Positions 46,855 through 58,949 of a stretch of 64,000 nucleotides of DNA are shown one piece after another. The notes under the pieces are model-generated. The model did no database searches. It was not told the DNA's origin and saw nothing but the letters and a program-made list of their open reading frames with translations. The stretch's first letter is position 1, and each line of letters begins with the position of its first letter. The stretch comes from Sipunculus nudus (Eukaryota > Annelida > Sipuncula > Golfingiida > Sipunculidae), in the NCBI GenBank assembly GCA_026874595.1, contig CM049317.1, forward strand, positions 24,448,401 through 24,512,400, in the 5' to 3' direction. A program made the translations under genes and the position numbers.

Positions 46855-47285
46855 ATGTTCCTTAAGCCCTTAATATCCCAAAAGATAATGAACACTTTTC
46901 TACCACTCGGTTCAATGTTCAGAAGCCAGTTAATTAAAGAGAGCCATTTTTAAATTTGAGACATTTTCAAACAAAGGCTTTTATATAGACTTTCCCCTTA
47001 GCGAAACGACTATCGTAACAGTTACTTTAATATCATTTGTAGCGGGCGTTTAGGTGATAACAGGGGTTGGTGGATCTCCAAAATTTCGTAAAAAAAGAGA
47101 GAAGTATTGTACAGCGTGGGCAGGATGCAAAACGTGACCTTACTTGAAGACGGCAATTATTCAGTCTTCTGTAGGTTAAAGCTTTGACGCTGACCAAACG
47201 AGAGCAAAAAATCTGGATTTAGACACGCAGGTTTTTGTGGTGACTTGATGAAAGACGGAGAGAATGGGGCATAAAAACGAACGAA
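46855..47285 (+). repeat. Repeat F, copy 2
   Basis: Direct repeat of 47640-48095. Matching blocks include GATAATGAACACTTTTC, AAAGGCTTTTATATAG..CTTTTCC-type sequence, GGCGTTTAGGTGATAACAGGG, AGAGAGAAGTATTGTA, GACGCTGACCAAAC, ACACGCAGG and TTGATGAAAGACGGAG. The offset is about 800 bp and divergence is high. Confidence 0.65.
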
Positions 47286-47639
47286 AGTCGGTTACATATA
47301 TGTAGCCGTATTATTTGAAGCGTGATAAAAGAATACTCGATGTATATAAAGAATAAAGCGTTGAATTATTTTAAAATTATTAATCATTTTTTTTTATTTC
47401 CTGTCAGGTAAAAGCAAAATAAATCCCGAATTTAAATTACTGGAATGTGTGTTGAATACCGATCATTAACACACGTTTACGTTTGAATATTCTTTATGTA
47501 CGATAATGGCATTAAGAAGGTTGCCCGTTCGGTCAATGCAGAAACACCAGTAGCATGGAAAAAAATATGTCCGATCAGATCTGGTTTTTCCTGTAATTTG
47601 GAATCATTGTCCCAATACAGGATAAAGCTCCGAGAGTAA

Positions 47640-48095
47640 AAGCCAGTTGGCAATTACCCCGGATGATGATGAACATTTTTCGTCACAACTCGCGATGCCA
47701 GTTTAGCACAGTGAGGCATTCCATACCGTCCATGTAATGTCTTATTATGCTGGATAAAGGCTTTAAAACCGGCCCTTTTCCTTGGCGAAAAAAAATCCGC
47801 CTTGCATGATAATGGTTGTGAGGTGTAAGTTCATTTAACGGCGGGTGTTTAGTTGATGACTTGGGGTCGTGGGATTCTCGTATTTCTTAAAGAAGGAGAG
47901 AGGTATTGTAAAATGTGGGCAGAACTAAGGCATCGGTAGAACGCGACCTCATTCAAAGACCAGCAGATTTGTCCCAAGATCAGGGCGCCAAAGGGTTAAC
48001 ATTTGACGCTGACTAAACTGAAACTGGATTAAAACACGCAGGCGTTAAAAGGTGACTAGTTGAAAGACAAAGGGAACTGATGGACTGTTAGCCCT
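47640..48095 (+). repeat. Repeat F, copy 3
   Basis: Counterpart of copy 2: GATGATGAACATTTTTCGTC, AAAGGCTTTAAAACC, GCGGGTGTTTAGTTGATGAC, GGAGAGAGGTATTGTAAAA, GACGCTGACTAAAC, ACACGCAGG and TTGAAAGACAAAGGGA. Confidence 0.65.
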
Positions 48096-48364
48096 GACCT
48101 GATGGGAGATTCGGTGGGGTGTTTATCTGGGGTAGTAAAAAGACGCGGTTTTATAAAAATTTATTGTGATTAACAAATAAATGTGGTCGATCGTATCGAC
48201 TGCAATAATTCCTTTTACTGAAAATATTACATCGATAAAACTTAAAAAAAAAGAATATATACTGAATATTATAGAGAATAATTTAAAAAAAACAACATAC
48301 ATCCAAATTGAAAAACCGTCTTTCGGTAACTCTGTCCATCTTGATTAGATGTCTTGTTGAACAG

Positions 48365-48555
48365 TACAGTAAAACCTCGCCACACGACTACCTAAGTTTG
48401 CCACCACCTCATTATAACGACCATTTGTTTTCGGTCCCGATGTACTTATAACTCATTCGTTCTAGACAGGTTAACCATCTCTGACACCAGAGATCGATTC
48501 AAAGGCCTTAATACTGAGAAACCACGAGTCCCACCCAGGTCAACTGGTTTTACGT
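48365..48555. mobile_element. Decayed TACAGTAAAACC-ended MITE
   Basis: TACAGTAAAACCTCGCCACACGAC (first 20 from 48365) is a pogo-like left end, with CATTATAACGACC just inside. GGTTTTAC at 48546-48553 may be the remains of the right end. The second end lacks CTGTA, so the boundary is uncertain. Confidence 0.4.
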
Positions 48556-49145
48556 CCCTCACATTAGGCGTATCGCATTACAGTACTGGCAAGCGCCCGT
48601 CCGCCCGTCTGTCTGTTCGCACCAGCATACTTCTGTCGCGATAACTTAACATGAGGTCAGAGGGCACCCGACTTTGGTGTCCCGTTTTGACTTTCCAAAT
48701 ATCTGACCCATTTTCAAGAAACTCTTAACTAAAATTGATAAATTTAGCTTATCACCTAATTTCAGTTCTCAGCTGTGTGCATATCTAATGAGTTCAGAGG
48801 TCAAAAGACAAACGGCGACAGATTATGCATTCTGGCGGTGCTTTAGATTTTTCGCTGCATAATCGAGACATCAAAGCCGATCATGTATTAACTGAGATCA
48901 TTGGTGAAATAATTATAGGAAAAAATACATCGTGCCATCAAGGTTTTGATGACGTTCAATAGAATAATAAAACCACAAAACATACCCTGTCATCATGAGA
49001 CAATTAGCTAACTCTAGAATAAAAATACTAAACTATATATTCCTTTATGAAAATTAAGATAAGCTTCATAGTTTATGCAGTTATAAACAAAATATGCTTA
49101 TCTACGGATTGTTATCAATGGATCAACGATTTTCCATAAAATCTT
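48556..49145. other. No gene seen
   Basis: AT-rich; 48590-48680 has a CCCGTCCGCCCGTCTGTCTG-type patch seen in many invertebrate repeats. Confidence 0.35.
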
Positions 49146-49149
49146 AATA

Positions 49150-49476
49150 TAAGCTATGCATGCATAACGGAAACCATTTTGTTTTGGATTGCTTGACATA
49201 GCGGTGACACGCGCTTCCTGTCGTTTTATTTCCTTGTTTCCCCCGAGCCCGGTGTCTATTGCACCTATGGGGCATTTGTTATTAACTCATTGTTACTGGT
49301 GGGCATTACTACGGGGAACTCCCAAAGACGATCGTATGTGTAGGCGAGACATGGCTCTGGGGCACATTCTTTAAATTAAGCCTACAGATCGAGCGCTCAC
49401 CCTGGGTGGCGGCCGACTGTAAAAATAGTTCACATATCCTCGGGGGAGATTTGAGCCCTGTGGTCCACTACTAAAC
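49150..49476 (-). mobile_element. SINE family A, minus-strand copy
   Basis: The reverse complement reads head to tail: ACAGGGCTCAAATCTC (B-box), CCACCCAGGGTGAGCGCTCG, ATCTGTAGGCTTAAT, GAGTTCCCCGTAGTAATG, CATAGGTGCAATAGACACCG, AATAAAACGACAGGAAGCGC and AATGGTTTCCGTTA. This matches the 61 kb copy block for block. It explains the plus-strand open frame at 49189-49374 as an antisense shadow. Confidence 0.7.
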
Positions 49477-49747
49477 AGACTGGTGGTGCACAGAAAGGAA
49501 GCCGGTAAAAAAATACACTTATGAAATCATGTGGTGATCTTCGTGTCATTTCAAAACGATTTTTTTCGGCAAAGGAATTAAATATATATAAACATAATAT
49601 GAATTATTGGACTTCTTTTTTTAAAGGTACCGACCAGTAACTTGGAACTGATTTTGGGAAAGTCAAATAATTTTTTTTCGTGCCGATGTTTGACCAATTC
49701 GAAGAGTTATTAGCCATATATGCACAGAAACTAGATTAATTCGTTAC

Positions 49748-50617
49748 TACAGTGGAACCCCTCCTAGTGGGCACCTCTATAAAGTGGTCACTTTTGGACA
49801 GTTCCGTTTTCCTTCTCTTTATTATGCTTAGCTAATGTGGGCACCTCTATATTCTGTAAAGTGGGCAGTTTTCGAGAGCTAATGTGGGCACTTCACGGAT
49901 TTTCAAGGTTGCACTATCTCAAAATACCAACTTTGTAAGCCTTCTTTATGGTGCTTTTAAAGTTATTAAGATAATATTTATTCTTAATAATTTATTAATA
50001 ATAATCATAAATTTTAAAAATGACAATCAGGATTCAGTCACTTCCAGTGACTGAATTAATGTTTTGCTATATTTACTTTTCACCTTGATATAGAATGTTT
50101 TCTTAAGATGATAGTATTTAGATAACTGACATACTGTCTTTCCTTTGTTTACTCTTGTATTCTTTTTATCAGAAAAGACAACATTTCAAAGAATATATTA
50201 TTAAGACGTATTACTTCCCATGCTAATGCTAAATACCACACGCTGCTTTGCCATTTTGTGCTTATAAAATATGAAAAAAGAATATATATATATATATACA
50301 TATGGGTTCAGCTATTTTATATAACATCTGCACACAGCTTCCTTTTGCTGTGCATATTTTTGTCCATACTTTCATGTAATAAAAATACACATTTTCTAAC
50401 AAATGTCTTGATAATTAGAAATAAAATGTCACTGAAAAACTTATCATTAAATAAAGAGAGATGATACATGAAGTTAGTTAATTTAGTAATCTCAAAACAT
50501 GAGTTATTATAGCAATATATCATACTAGGGGGCAGCACTCCATACAGTGGGCAACTCTATAAAGTGGGCGCTAAGGTCTAGTCCCAAGGGTGCCCACATT
50601 ATAGAGGTTGGACTGTA
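49748..50617. mobile_element. Pogo-like MITE, 0.87 kb
   Basis: The left end TACAGTGGAACCCCTCCTAG, then GTGGGCACCTCTATAAAGTG, pairs with the right end, whose complement reads TACAGTCCAACCTCTATAAT, then GTGGGCACCC. TA lies at both borders. CTCTATAAAGTGGGC and GCTAATGTGGGCAC recur several times inside both ends (49785, 49838, 49880, 50547). The AT-rich centre has only a 68-codon frame with no DDE motif, so it is non-autonomous. Confidence 0.75.
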
Positions 50618-50766
50618 TATTGCGTCATTCCGCGTTTTTCGGAACAGTAAATTTTAACAAATTTAATTCATAATCAATTCATATGAAAATTGTCTTAATC
50701 ATAATTATCTATTTTTCTATTTTCCTTTAAGTATTGAAACAACTTTCAAATTCGATATTGCGTCCA

Positions 50767-51095
50767 TTGGGGTGCGTGATATTATCGAAATATCAGTATA
50801 TCTCGATATGGTGATTCGTATATTGCGTATCGCGATACAGTTTGTGAAATGATTTTTTTAGTAATGTTCCTGTTACAAATTAAGATATATAAAGGATTAA
50901 GACGTTCTTTAGACGTTCATTGTGAAATGTTTATATTTAACATGATAAATAATTACTTAGTCAAAATATTAATCATTTTTATATGTACTACAATATAAAA
51001 TAACACTTGTTTTAAATAAATATGATAAATGAAAATACCTCTATAAGTATGGCAGTACTGTACCAAATACCGAGATATATTGCAATACGAAATGT
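50767..51095 (-). mobile_element. hAT-like MITE, copy 4, inverted
   Basis: Begins TTGGGGTGCGTGATATTATC, the inverse of the TGCACCCCTA end, with ATATCTCGATATGG and GTATCGCGATAC inside. It ends near TACCGAGATATATTGCAATA. The interior AGACGTTC block matches copy 2 inverted. Confidence 0.6.
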
Positions 51096-53395
51096 GTAAC
51101 CATTAAAACCCACTTTGTCACCGAAGTAACCGATGTAAAAGTACTCATGAGTGAACATTATCGGAAATAATTAGCCGACCCATCTACCGTAAGCGGATAA
51201 CGATGTTTCATGTGTCGTTACTGCAGTTTTCACACAACATCGATCCTTCAAATTTGACACATCCCTTTTATCCGCACAAAACTTCAGTTTGCTACATAAT
51301 AGCTTAATTCATAATCATGGTGACTTGCTGTCGAAACGAAGAGTCCTTTAAATCCTTTATACTTCCTTATAAATTGTACTGTTCTATTTCCCTTTATATT
51401 GCAATGTAAACACAAAAAGAATATCGTTAATTACAAATGAGTGAGTTTTCAGAAATTTGTATTATGATGTTAAAGTGCCGTTTGAAAAGGCAAATGTGCA
51501 ATATCGTGACATATTTTAACATGAGCAACTCAAAGATAACAATGCATGTGATTATATAGTATATATTTTACATATAATACTAAAGGAAGATAGAGACCAA
51601 TAATTATACAGCCTATAATACAAAGTCCTTTAATGATTACATAAAAATGCATAACAAAGAATCGTTGAACAGTCAAGATAGAGCTAAAATACAATTATCA
51701 TTTTTTTTTTCGAAAATACCCATGTAAATTAAATTAAGCCTATTGCACATAAAAATTATCCGAGATGTTCACGTTTGGATCATAATAGACTTTTTATTAA
51801 GCATTTATCCTTATTTTATTTCAAGTCTCCGTATAACTCCGAGATAATTGTTTTGTCCGCGTGCCGGACTTTCTGATTGCTTGGTGATAATTAACTAACA
51901 AAAACCGGCTCCTCGGCCGATCTTTCTTTTAATATCCCCCCATAATTCTTCACCTTGTCCAACATAGAGGACAGCTTTAAGCTAGTCTTAGCTCTCTGTG
52001 GTAAAAGAAAGAACTAGTGAACACAAAGGTATTTTCAGAACCCTACATATATTAAATATTTAAATATGGAAATCCAATATTCTGTTTTTCAAGGAATATG
52101 AGGGAAACTAACAGGCTGTGTCCTGAGACTACAGGGATACCTAATCAAACTTTACTCTGTTTCTAAACACAGAGTGCCACAGTTCACCAACCAAGTCTAC
52201 TGGTAAGCTCAGTATCAAAGCCAGTCCGTAATATCAACGAATGACCCCATACCTTACAGAATACTTTTTAATACAGAATTAAAAATACTTTATGCTGATC
52301 CAGAATACTTAGGAAATGTAAAGAATCGTTTCCTGGATGTTATCCTAGTATAATCCCAAACGTCATCACAATCCAATTTTTCTTAAAGTTAAATTGCTGT
52401 CGGACAATCCAACTACGGTGACAACGGAAAAAGGGAGGTGGACTTGTGACTTGTGACCGCAAGGCTTTATAGGTTTATATTAATTTCGGACCGTCTTCCG
52501 CAATAAATCAAGCCGAAGTGTTTACCGCAAGGGCTTACCCGACCTATTACCCAAGAGTAAATTCGTAATTGTCATTGACGAAAGACGAATGTAAATATAA
52601 ACACCTTTAAGCGTCTCTTATGATGAGCCCGTGTGAATTTGCCAAATGGACCGATGAAAACTAAATTTACAGCCCCTTAAGATTCGGGGGGGGGGGGGGG
52701 GGAGAGGAGAGGGGTGAATATGGGACAAGTAGGAATCTATCTGCGAAGGAAGGTCGGTGGGGGAAGGGTTAAATCTCACAAGACCGATAGTTTGTTTAAT
52801 CGGACTAAAAAATCCTGCTATTTTTACATTTGTCTTTTTTTCATGCATGAACTATCCTCTTTTATGTGTTTTCTTTTACTTTTCTTTTTCTTTTCATTTT
52901 TATTTTACTCTTTACTTTATTTTCCTCTTTTATGTGCTTTGTGAACTTCTTGCTAGCGTTAAATTCATGAAATGGAGCGAAAAAAGTATGCTTTTGTAAT
53001 GTTTATCTGACCCGGCTTAAAAAGCCTAGAGCAAATTGCATGGCACCTGTACCTTATTACCTATCATCTGATCAAACACAGTGCTGAGAACACCAGCATA
53101 ATTGATTCTATCATGTCGCTTAGGTGTCAAACTAAAATGCCTTTACTTTTTCCATTAAACGGCTGTATACATATTCAAAGTCTTCCTCATGGTAACCGCT
53201 GACATAGGTGTTTGATGATTAAATTATCTGTAACAACTCAGACGCGATCAACGTGAGATGTAATCGTATCACGTGTACAAGGAGACCATCAAGACTATAG
53301 AAGACACCTTACTTAAAAGAAAATGAAAGAAACTGTATTCCCAAACAAACTAGGGACCAATGGGTCTCGCCACTCAGCTGAATTTGTCGATAAGG
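51096..53395. other. No gene recognised
   Basis: AT-rich. A poly-G run at 52686-52702 and T-rich 52830-52925 produce hydrophobic chance frames. 51850-51925 is slightly GC-richer, without exon signals. Confidence 0.4.
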
Positions 53396-53439
53396 ATAAT
53401 TTTCAAGATTTTTTTTTTTTCAGAATGACAGTCCTGTGA

Positions 53440-54210
53440 CCTTCACCATGCAATGACCTTGTGACCAATAAAAAAAACTGAGAACTTATTATCGTTGAAC
53501 TTTGATCTCTGGACCCTGAAAATCAAAATGCTTCTTATTTAAGTGGTGGGTCATTAAGAATTCAAGTTTGAAGCAATCTGTCTATTAAAAGCAGATTTAT
53601 CATTCATAAACTAATTTGTGAATGGATGGGCCCTGTGGCCTTGACCTTTGACCCTATGACCCCTAAATCTAATAAAATCTTCCCCTTTTGGCAGGTGTGC
53701 AATAACTTGTTGATGAAAGTTTTTTTTTGATGATTATAAAGAAATGGGTCCTGTAACCTTGAACTTTTACCTTTGGACCCCAAAATCGACAGGGTTCTTA
53801 CTTTAGTGGTGAGCTATTTATAATTTAAGTTTGAAACCAATATGTCAAACTAAACTGGAGTTATCATCTGGAAACAAATTTGTGAACAGATGACCCCTCT
53901 GACCTTGACCTTTGCCCCTGTGACCCAAAATCCATTTATGCTCTCCCTATACTGGCAAGTCAGTTGAATGCGCAAGATAGAAAGCTAGGCTTACCATGCA
54001 TCCATAATATTTTTAAATAAGTGAGTCCTATGACCTTGACCTTTGACCTCTAAACCCATAAATCAGACAGGTTCTTGCTTTAAATGTGGGCCATATGTAA
54101 GTTTGAAATGCATGTATCAATCCAACCTGGAGTTATCATCTGGAAACAAATTTGTGTGGATGGACAAAAGGACAGACAGACAGACCAACAGACAGACAGG
54201 ATAATTACTA
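53440..54210 (+). repeat. Tandem/dimeric repeat carrying TGACCTTTGACC
   Basis: Five half-units anchored on CCTTGACCTTTGACC..TGACCC at about 53491, 53638, 53757, 53905 and 54033. Two types alternate: one continues GGTTCTTACTTTAGTGGTG..AAGTTTGAAACCAAT..GGAGTTATCATCTGGAAAC, the other TGCTCTCCCTATACTGGCAA. The array ends in a GGACAGACAGACAGACC run. TGACCTTTGACC is exact at 53642-53653 and 54037-54048. Similar repeats are common in mollusc genomes; transposition class unknown. Confidence 0.75.
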
Positions 54211-54339
54211 TATGGCACCCACTTGTGATCAATAATCACAACAGGTTTTTGGACACTAGATATAATCACAGCTAAGAAACTGACATGATTGTTGTCATTT
54301 TAAAGTTAAAAAAATAGAAATATATTCGTTAAAATAAGT

Positions 54340-54720
54340 AAAAAAATACAGGTGGCGCCACCACTTTTCGGGAACTGACAAAACTAGTCATGGTCAATAT
54401 TCAAGGCAAGAGTTATGACAGTCCATGCTTTAATTATCAAGATATTTTAGGTTTTGTATCGATTTTTTATTGTTCTTGTTAGGGACTTTCAAGGCCCATA
54501 GCTCAAAGGATATAGGTGGAAGTGACCTGATTTCAGCTTTCCAAGGAGATTTTTTATTGACCATCCTGAATATTTACCTAGAAGCTTCTAGGTCCGGCAG
54601 ATACGATTTGTGCGCTGCAAACGGACGGCCGGACGGACGACGGACGAAGCGCCATTCTTATACCTCAGTTGACTAACAGTCAGCTTAGCTAAAAAAATGA
54701 GTCTATTGAGCTACTGAGCT
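54340..54720 (+). repeat. Dispersed repeat ending in GGACGGACGACGGACG
   Basis: TTTCAAGGCCCATAGCTCAA, ATTTACCTAGAAGCTTCTAG, then CGGACGGCCGGACGGACGAC and GTCAGCTTAGCTAAAAAAA. The (GGAC)n stretch followed by a GAGCTAAAA tail is a common invertebrate repeat end. Only one copy is in the window, so the boundary is approximate. Confidence 0.45.
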
Positions 54721-55850
54721 ATCATTTAGAAGCATCAATTCAATAAAAGCGGAAGTTTCCCCGCAATGTTTCTTAAAAGTCCTCGGATTTGTAATCGTTT
54801 TTTAAAGGACTCACAATTTTTTGCTGAAAATGGAGCATTGTCATTAAATTATTATCAATTGCAGCAGGGAAGCTACCGTTTCATGTATTGACTTACGATG
54901 CTTAAGCAATACTCTCTTATATTAGCAATATTGTGTTTGAAGGGGGGGGGGGGGGGGGGTTGTGCATATTATAGATTTTATAGTTTATTTTCTCATCGAT
55001 ATAACATTTGCAAAAAAGCATGAGGTTGTGTGATCTGTTCAAAAAGCTATTCGCAAAGCTATGAGCATTAAAGACTGGTAAGTGACCCCATCGACAGGTG
55101 AAACAACTGTAACTAAAAATTCTAGATCATCAGGAAAGAATAATAAACAACCTGTGTTGTTAGATTTAAGTCATTTCTAAATTTTGTCTTTGACGTCACA
55201 CTTTGCCTATCACATCAAGCCCCAACCGCTGCTCGGGGGGCAATGCTCCCTGCACATAACAGACCCATGTACTCATAGAGTTATCTAACCTATAGTTACC
55301 TTTCCAGGTGGCAAGGAAGGTATGTAAAAATATATTCCTCCTTATTTGTATTGCGAAAAACATATCAAACTCGCATCAACTAGCTGCTTGTTCAAACCTC
55401 ATAGTGCACCAACACTATTTTGTACTTGTGAACACCGACAGGCTACCAAATACGGCGATACCTTCGAAACACATATGAATAATTATTAAGTGTGACCAGA
55501 TTGGTATTTAGTGCCGTAGTCAACGACTGATGTAATCATATTCAAACGGTAACTATGGAACTATTTATTCCAACCATAACGGAGAACGTAAGCCCGATTC
55601 AAACCAAAGTTGGCACTGTAACTCTGGTTATCTTTACTGAATTCTTCATAGTATCAGCGTTACCCTTAATTCTGGTATGCGACTAACGACATCTGGCTTT
55701 TAACCCGTCATAATATGTCAGTCCCCACGGCGGTTTCGTTTTTTTTCAAGGTCAGGATGTGATATTAACACGGCATACGACAGTAAAGTACTCCGAGGAC
55801 AAGTGGAAATTTATCTGCGAAGAGAATTCGGTGGTCAATAAAGCACTATC
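54721..55850. other. No gene seen
   Basis: AT-rich; poly-G at 54941-54959. Confidence 0.4.
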
Positions 55851-55855
55851 TTGTG

Positions 55856-56573
55856 ATTAACACAAATTTTGTAATAGAAATAAAAAAAAATCAGATTCTG
55901 TAACACTAGGCAGCGGGAAATGTCTAGGGGAATGAATAAAGAAGTCAGTGTTTTTTTTCGTTAACAAATAACTATAATTTATTGCTAAAACAACCCTAAC
56001 AATGCAATACACTAAATCAATACAATTATACAGTAAAACAGCGGTACAGCAACAAGTAAATACAATCACACAGAATGGTACAATACCTGATACCAACAGT
56101 GTCACCAAAATAAGTCCTTTGAATGTAAGCTCTCGGAGAATGAGAGTCAAGTGGAAAGTTCTTGCAACAACACAGAAAGTAAACTGAAGTCCAAATGTAT
56201 AAAATCCATGAAAGTTATTTAAAAATCTATAATTGCCGCATTCGTCGGATAAGATCTTAGAATCTGACACTAGCTTCTGCGTCCGCTGGTATCTGCTCTG
56301 CTGTCTGCCCTCTGGTTCTAAAACACAGCCCTTTATATACCTAAGCCGGGAACCTTCTACTTCTCGAACAGTCTATAAGGTCTGGCCCAACACACGTTTC
56401 AGGAATTCTCTAGAAAGAACAGCGCTGTGAATCTCCACACATACCAGGCTAATCACGTGACCCACGACCAAGCGTGAAAACTCAAGGCCCACATGACAAC
56501 GAGAGTTCAATCAGTACGGAATTTAACAACAACACGAGTTACGCCCGTGTCAAATAATAAAGCACCTGTAACA
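55856..56573 (-). mobile_element. Retrotransposon LTR, minus strand, slightly 3'-truncated
   Basis: Reading the minus strand, the element opens with TGTTACAGGTGC (complement of 56562-56573). It has a TATA box GGTATATAAAGGG (complement of about 56330-56342), an AATAAA (complement of 55978-55983) and ends near AATTTGTGTTAATCAC. The missing last 50 bases can be read from the arms at 7207 and 7780, which end GGTTCCGTAACA. TG..CA ends, promoter then polyadenylation signal, and lack of internal repeats fit a Gypsy-type LTR. No gag-pol or second LTR is adjacent, so it is probably solo. Inside it, downstream of the TATA box, a 137-codon frame without ATG encodes a hydrophobic peptide; part of it is also open in the 7 kb copy. 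Confidence 0.65.
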
Positions 56574-56579
56574 ATAATG

Positions 56580-57235
56580 ATTGAATAGATCACTGTTGTT
56601 CATGTCTCAACAGGGGAAATAATATTGTAATATTGGTACAAGAATACATAATTTTTCTGTGACATTTTGGTGTTTATATCTATTTAATGTGGATGAAGAA
56701 TATCTCAAAGTGAGAATATTTTGCTAGCCCTACGTCTAAGATATTAAGGGTGCGTCTTAGTCATTTCGCTGCCCCTAGATAATTGGTTTTCAAAGAAATG
56801 ATTACAAAACTTCAGGCGCATTTCAAACATGATTTCACACACCCATTTTATGGGCTCACCTCATGAGCCGCCAACAAAAAAATTAAATGAAATGAGATAA
56901 TTCAAATTTAAATGTTATTGCAAACACATTCTGGCCTAGCTTTTATGTTGATACGCAAGTCAAGTTACGACGTGCAATTATTGAATCATATTTCAAAGTC
57001 ATATTCCAATTACGCCTTAAATGAAAATCTTGTCTTTTCAATATCATCGAGACAACGAATAATAACCACATTTCCCCATTAGACTTTTAACCATGTTAAT
57101 TTATTTACCACAACCTACGCTTATTATAACTACATGTATATTATTTAGAACAAGGGAAATCGTTAAAACATAGCTCTGGGACTAGTTTGGCCTACTGAAT
57201 GGCTCGTAATATATGCACTCAGAGACCCATTTCAA
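56580..57235. other. No gene seen
   Basis: AT-rich, nothing recognised; a short (CA)n lies at 57238-57255. Confidence 0.45.
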
Positions 57236-57301
57236 ACACACACACACACACACACTTCATATATTATATATACATGCCTACATGTAAATATTATGTTAGT
57301 T

Positions 57302-57318
57302 TTATATATATATTTAAC

Positions 57319-57360
<42 letters not shown>
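57302..57360. repeat. (TA)n microsatellite
   Basis: TA units with one TTTAACATG interruption. Confidence 0.95.
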
Positions 57361-57364
<4 letters not shown>

Positions 57365-57494
57365 GAAGTAAGAAGTACGGGGGAAGTAAGAAGGACTTTT
57401 CTTGTTTAAAAAGATTAGTCTCAAATTTGGAAATAGAGCATATATATTTCACAACGAGATCATGAGTCCAAAGGAGGTCTGAAGATGTCGGATT

Positions 57495-57605
57495 TTGTGG
57501 TCCGAGATGGTAAGGAATTTGGCCCAGGTCGTCGACCCAGTGGTCCGAGATTGTACTAAATGGTCCGACTTCGTGCGGGGTCGAGATCGCGTAGGTCCGA
57601 GATCT
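57495..57605 (+). repeat. Irregular GGTCCGA repeat
   Basis: GGTCCGAGAT or GGTCCGACTT at about 57499, 57542, 57562 and 57593, separated by TGGTAAGG, TGTACTAAAT and CGTGCGGGGTCGAGATCGCG. Function unknown. Confidence 0.6.
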
Positions 57606-57939
57606 CAAAAAAGCGGAAGACTGCAGTAAATTATAATATACAAATTGAATATATATAGTCAGTATTCTTCTGATATTTGTGTAGTTTTTTAAACAAACAT
57701 AAATCACTTTTGTATGGGAATAATAAAGGTTTTCTTCAAACTTGTTAATTTATAATCTCTTTGACCGAATATGTTTTCTTTTTCCTTCTGTTTTATTATG
57801 CTGCTCGGGAGGCCTAATGATAAGTCAATAAAGTATTACGCATATGCATATTACAGACCACGGTCCATTTAATCAAAGACTAAATCGAGGCAACGGATAA
57901 AAAAAGAATCTTTATTAACACCAGTATATAACATTTATG

Positions 57940-58030
57940 CAGAGAGAAAGCGAGAGAGATGGGAATCGAACCCATGACCTTACGAAAGTGAACCGACTCT
58001 GCAGTGTATTCATGTTCCATTTTATCTGTA
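57940..58030 (-). mobile_element. tRNA-derived SINE fragment, minus strand
   Basis: The minus strand carries AAGGTCATGGGTTCGATTCC followed by CATCTC, a perfect T-arm/B-box (ATGGG-TTCGATT-CCCAT). No convincing A-box or acceptor stem is found upstream, so this is not a complete tRNA gene. It sits 25 bp from a long CT/GA microsatellite. The head resembles that at 30915. Confidence 0.5.
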
Positions 58031-58042
58031 CAATGTACAATG

Positions 58043-58046
<4 letters not shown>

Positions 58047-58117
<71 letters not shown>

Positions 58118-58145
58118 CTCTCTCTCTCTCTATATATATATATAT
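58047..58145. repeat. (CT)n then (TA)n compound microsatellite
   Basis: About 40 CT units with small interruptions followed by 7 TA units. Confidence 0.95.
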
Positions 58146-58930
58146 GTACATATATACTGGGATTCCATGGTACATATGCTACTGTATTGGTGAATAATGA
58201 AGATTATGAAGTATTAATGCAGAAAGTAGATTAAACTCAGAGAAAGTTACGTGTAATAACCGAACTCATGGGATAGCTGGCAGCCAAAGCATACTTTATA
58301 TCATAATTTCCGAACACACAAGAAACCTTGTTTAATGAAAATTTAAAAAAAAATCGTATGAAATAATAGGGTCTTCTTATTCATACAAGTCGTGTATTAT
58401 TATGTGTATGTATATCTAAATATCATTGCATACCTGACCTTATTATGGAGATGGACAATTCCAAATAATAATATTAACAAATTAAAACAAATACTAATTA
58501 TTAACAAACAATAACCATGAAATAATTAGTGTGCTTTTTTATTTTCAAGGAAAGCACGCTAAGGTACGAGAAATCTTTTTTCCCACGTATTCAGTACCCA
58601 TATTGAGTCATGCAAGTAGTTTTAACAAAGCATAAAGGAAGAAGAACAGTTTTAACATACCTTTGGCCCAGCTGGTTCCGATAACATTGTGTGGTTTCTG
58701 CCACGTGAAGGATCAACAACCTGTTATCTGTCATGAACTGTTTGCAATGGTCACAACACTGAAAACTTTCTTCACTTATCTACAAAACCTGATTTTAGTT
58801 AGCTTGTTCCTTGTTATCAGCTGGGACCACGTCTAGGTGACTGGACTAATCCCCGTGAATAAGTAAGAATCAACCGAGTTTTTTGTGAATCGAGGGCCTT
58901 TACGTATAACATCCTAGCCTCAGCGAATCG
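58146..58930. other. No gene seen
   Basis: AT-rich; lies upstream of the exon at 58957 and would include its 5' flank. Confidence 0.4.
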
Positions 58931-58949
58931 CTAATTTAGCACACAAAAA

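Noticed and set aside
49189-49374. 61-codon plus-strand frame in a GC-rich patch
   Set aside because: The DNA is a minus-strand SINE copy.
55857-56270. 137-codon minus-strand frame as a host gene
   Set aside because: It lies wholly inside an LTR, starts at a GTG and overlaps the polyadenylation signal. Kept only as a finding.
57291-57707. 138-codon minus-strand frame
   Set aside because: Ends in the (TA)n tract and crosses the GGTCCGA repeat; no domain.
57940-58030. tRNA gene on the minus strand
   Set aside because: A perfect T-arm is present, but no A-box, anticodon stem or acceptor stem can be assembled. Treated as a SINE fragment; the same applies to 9140, 11890 and 30936.
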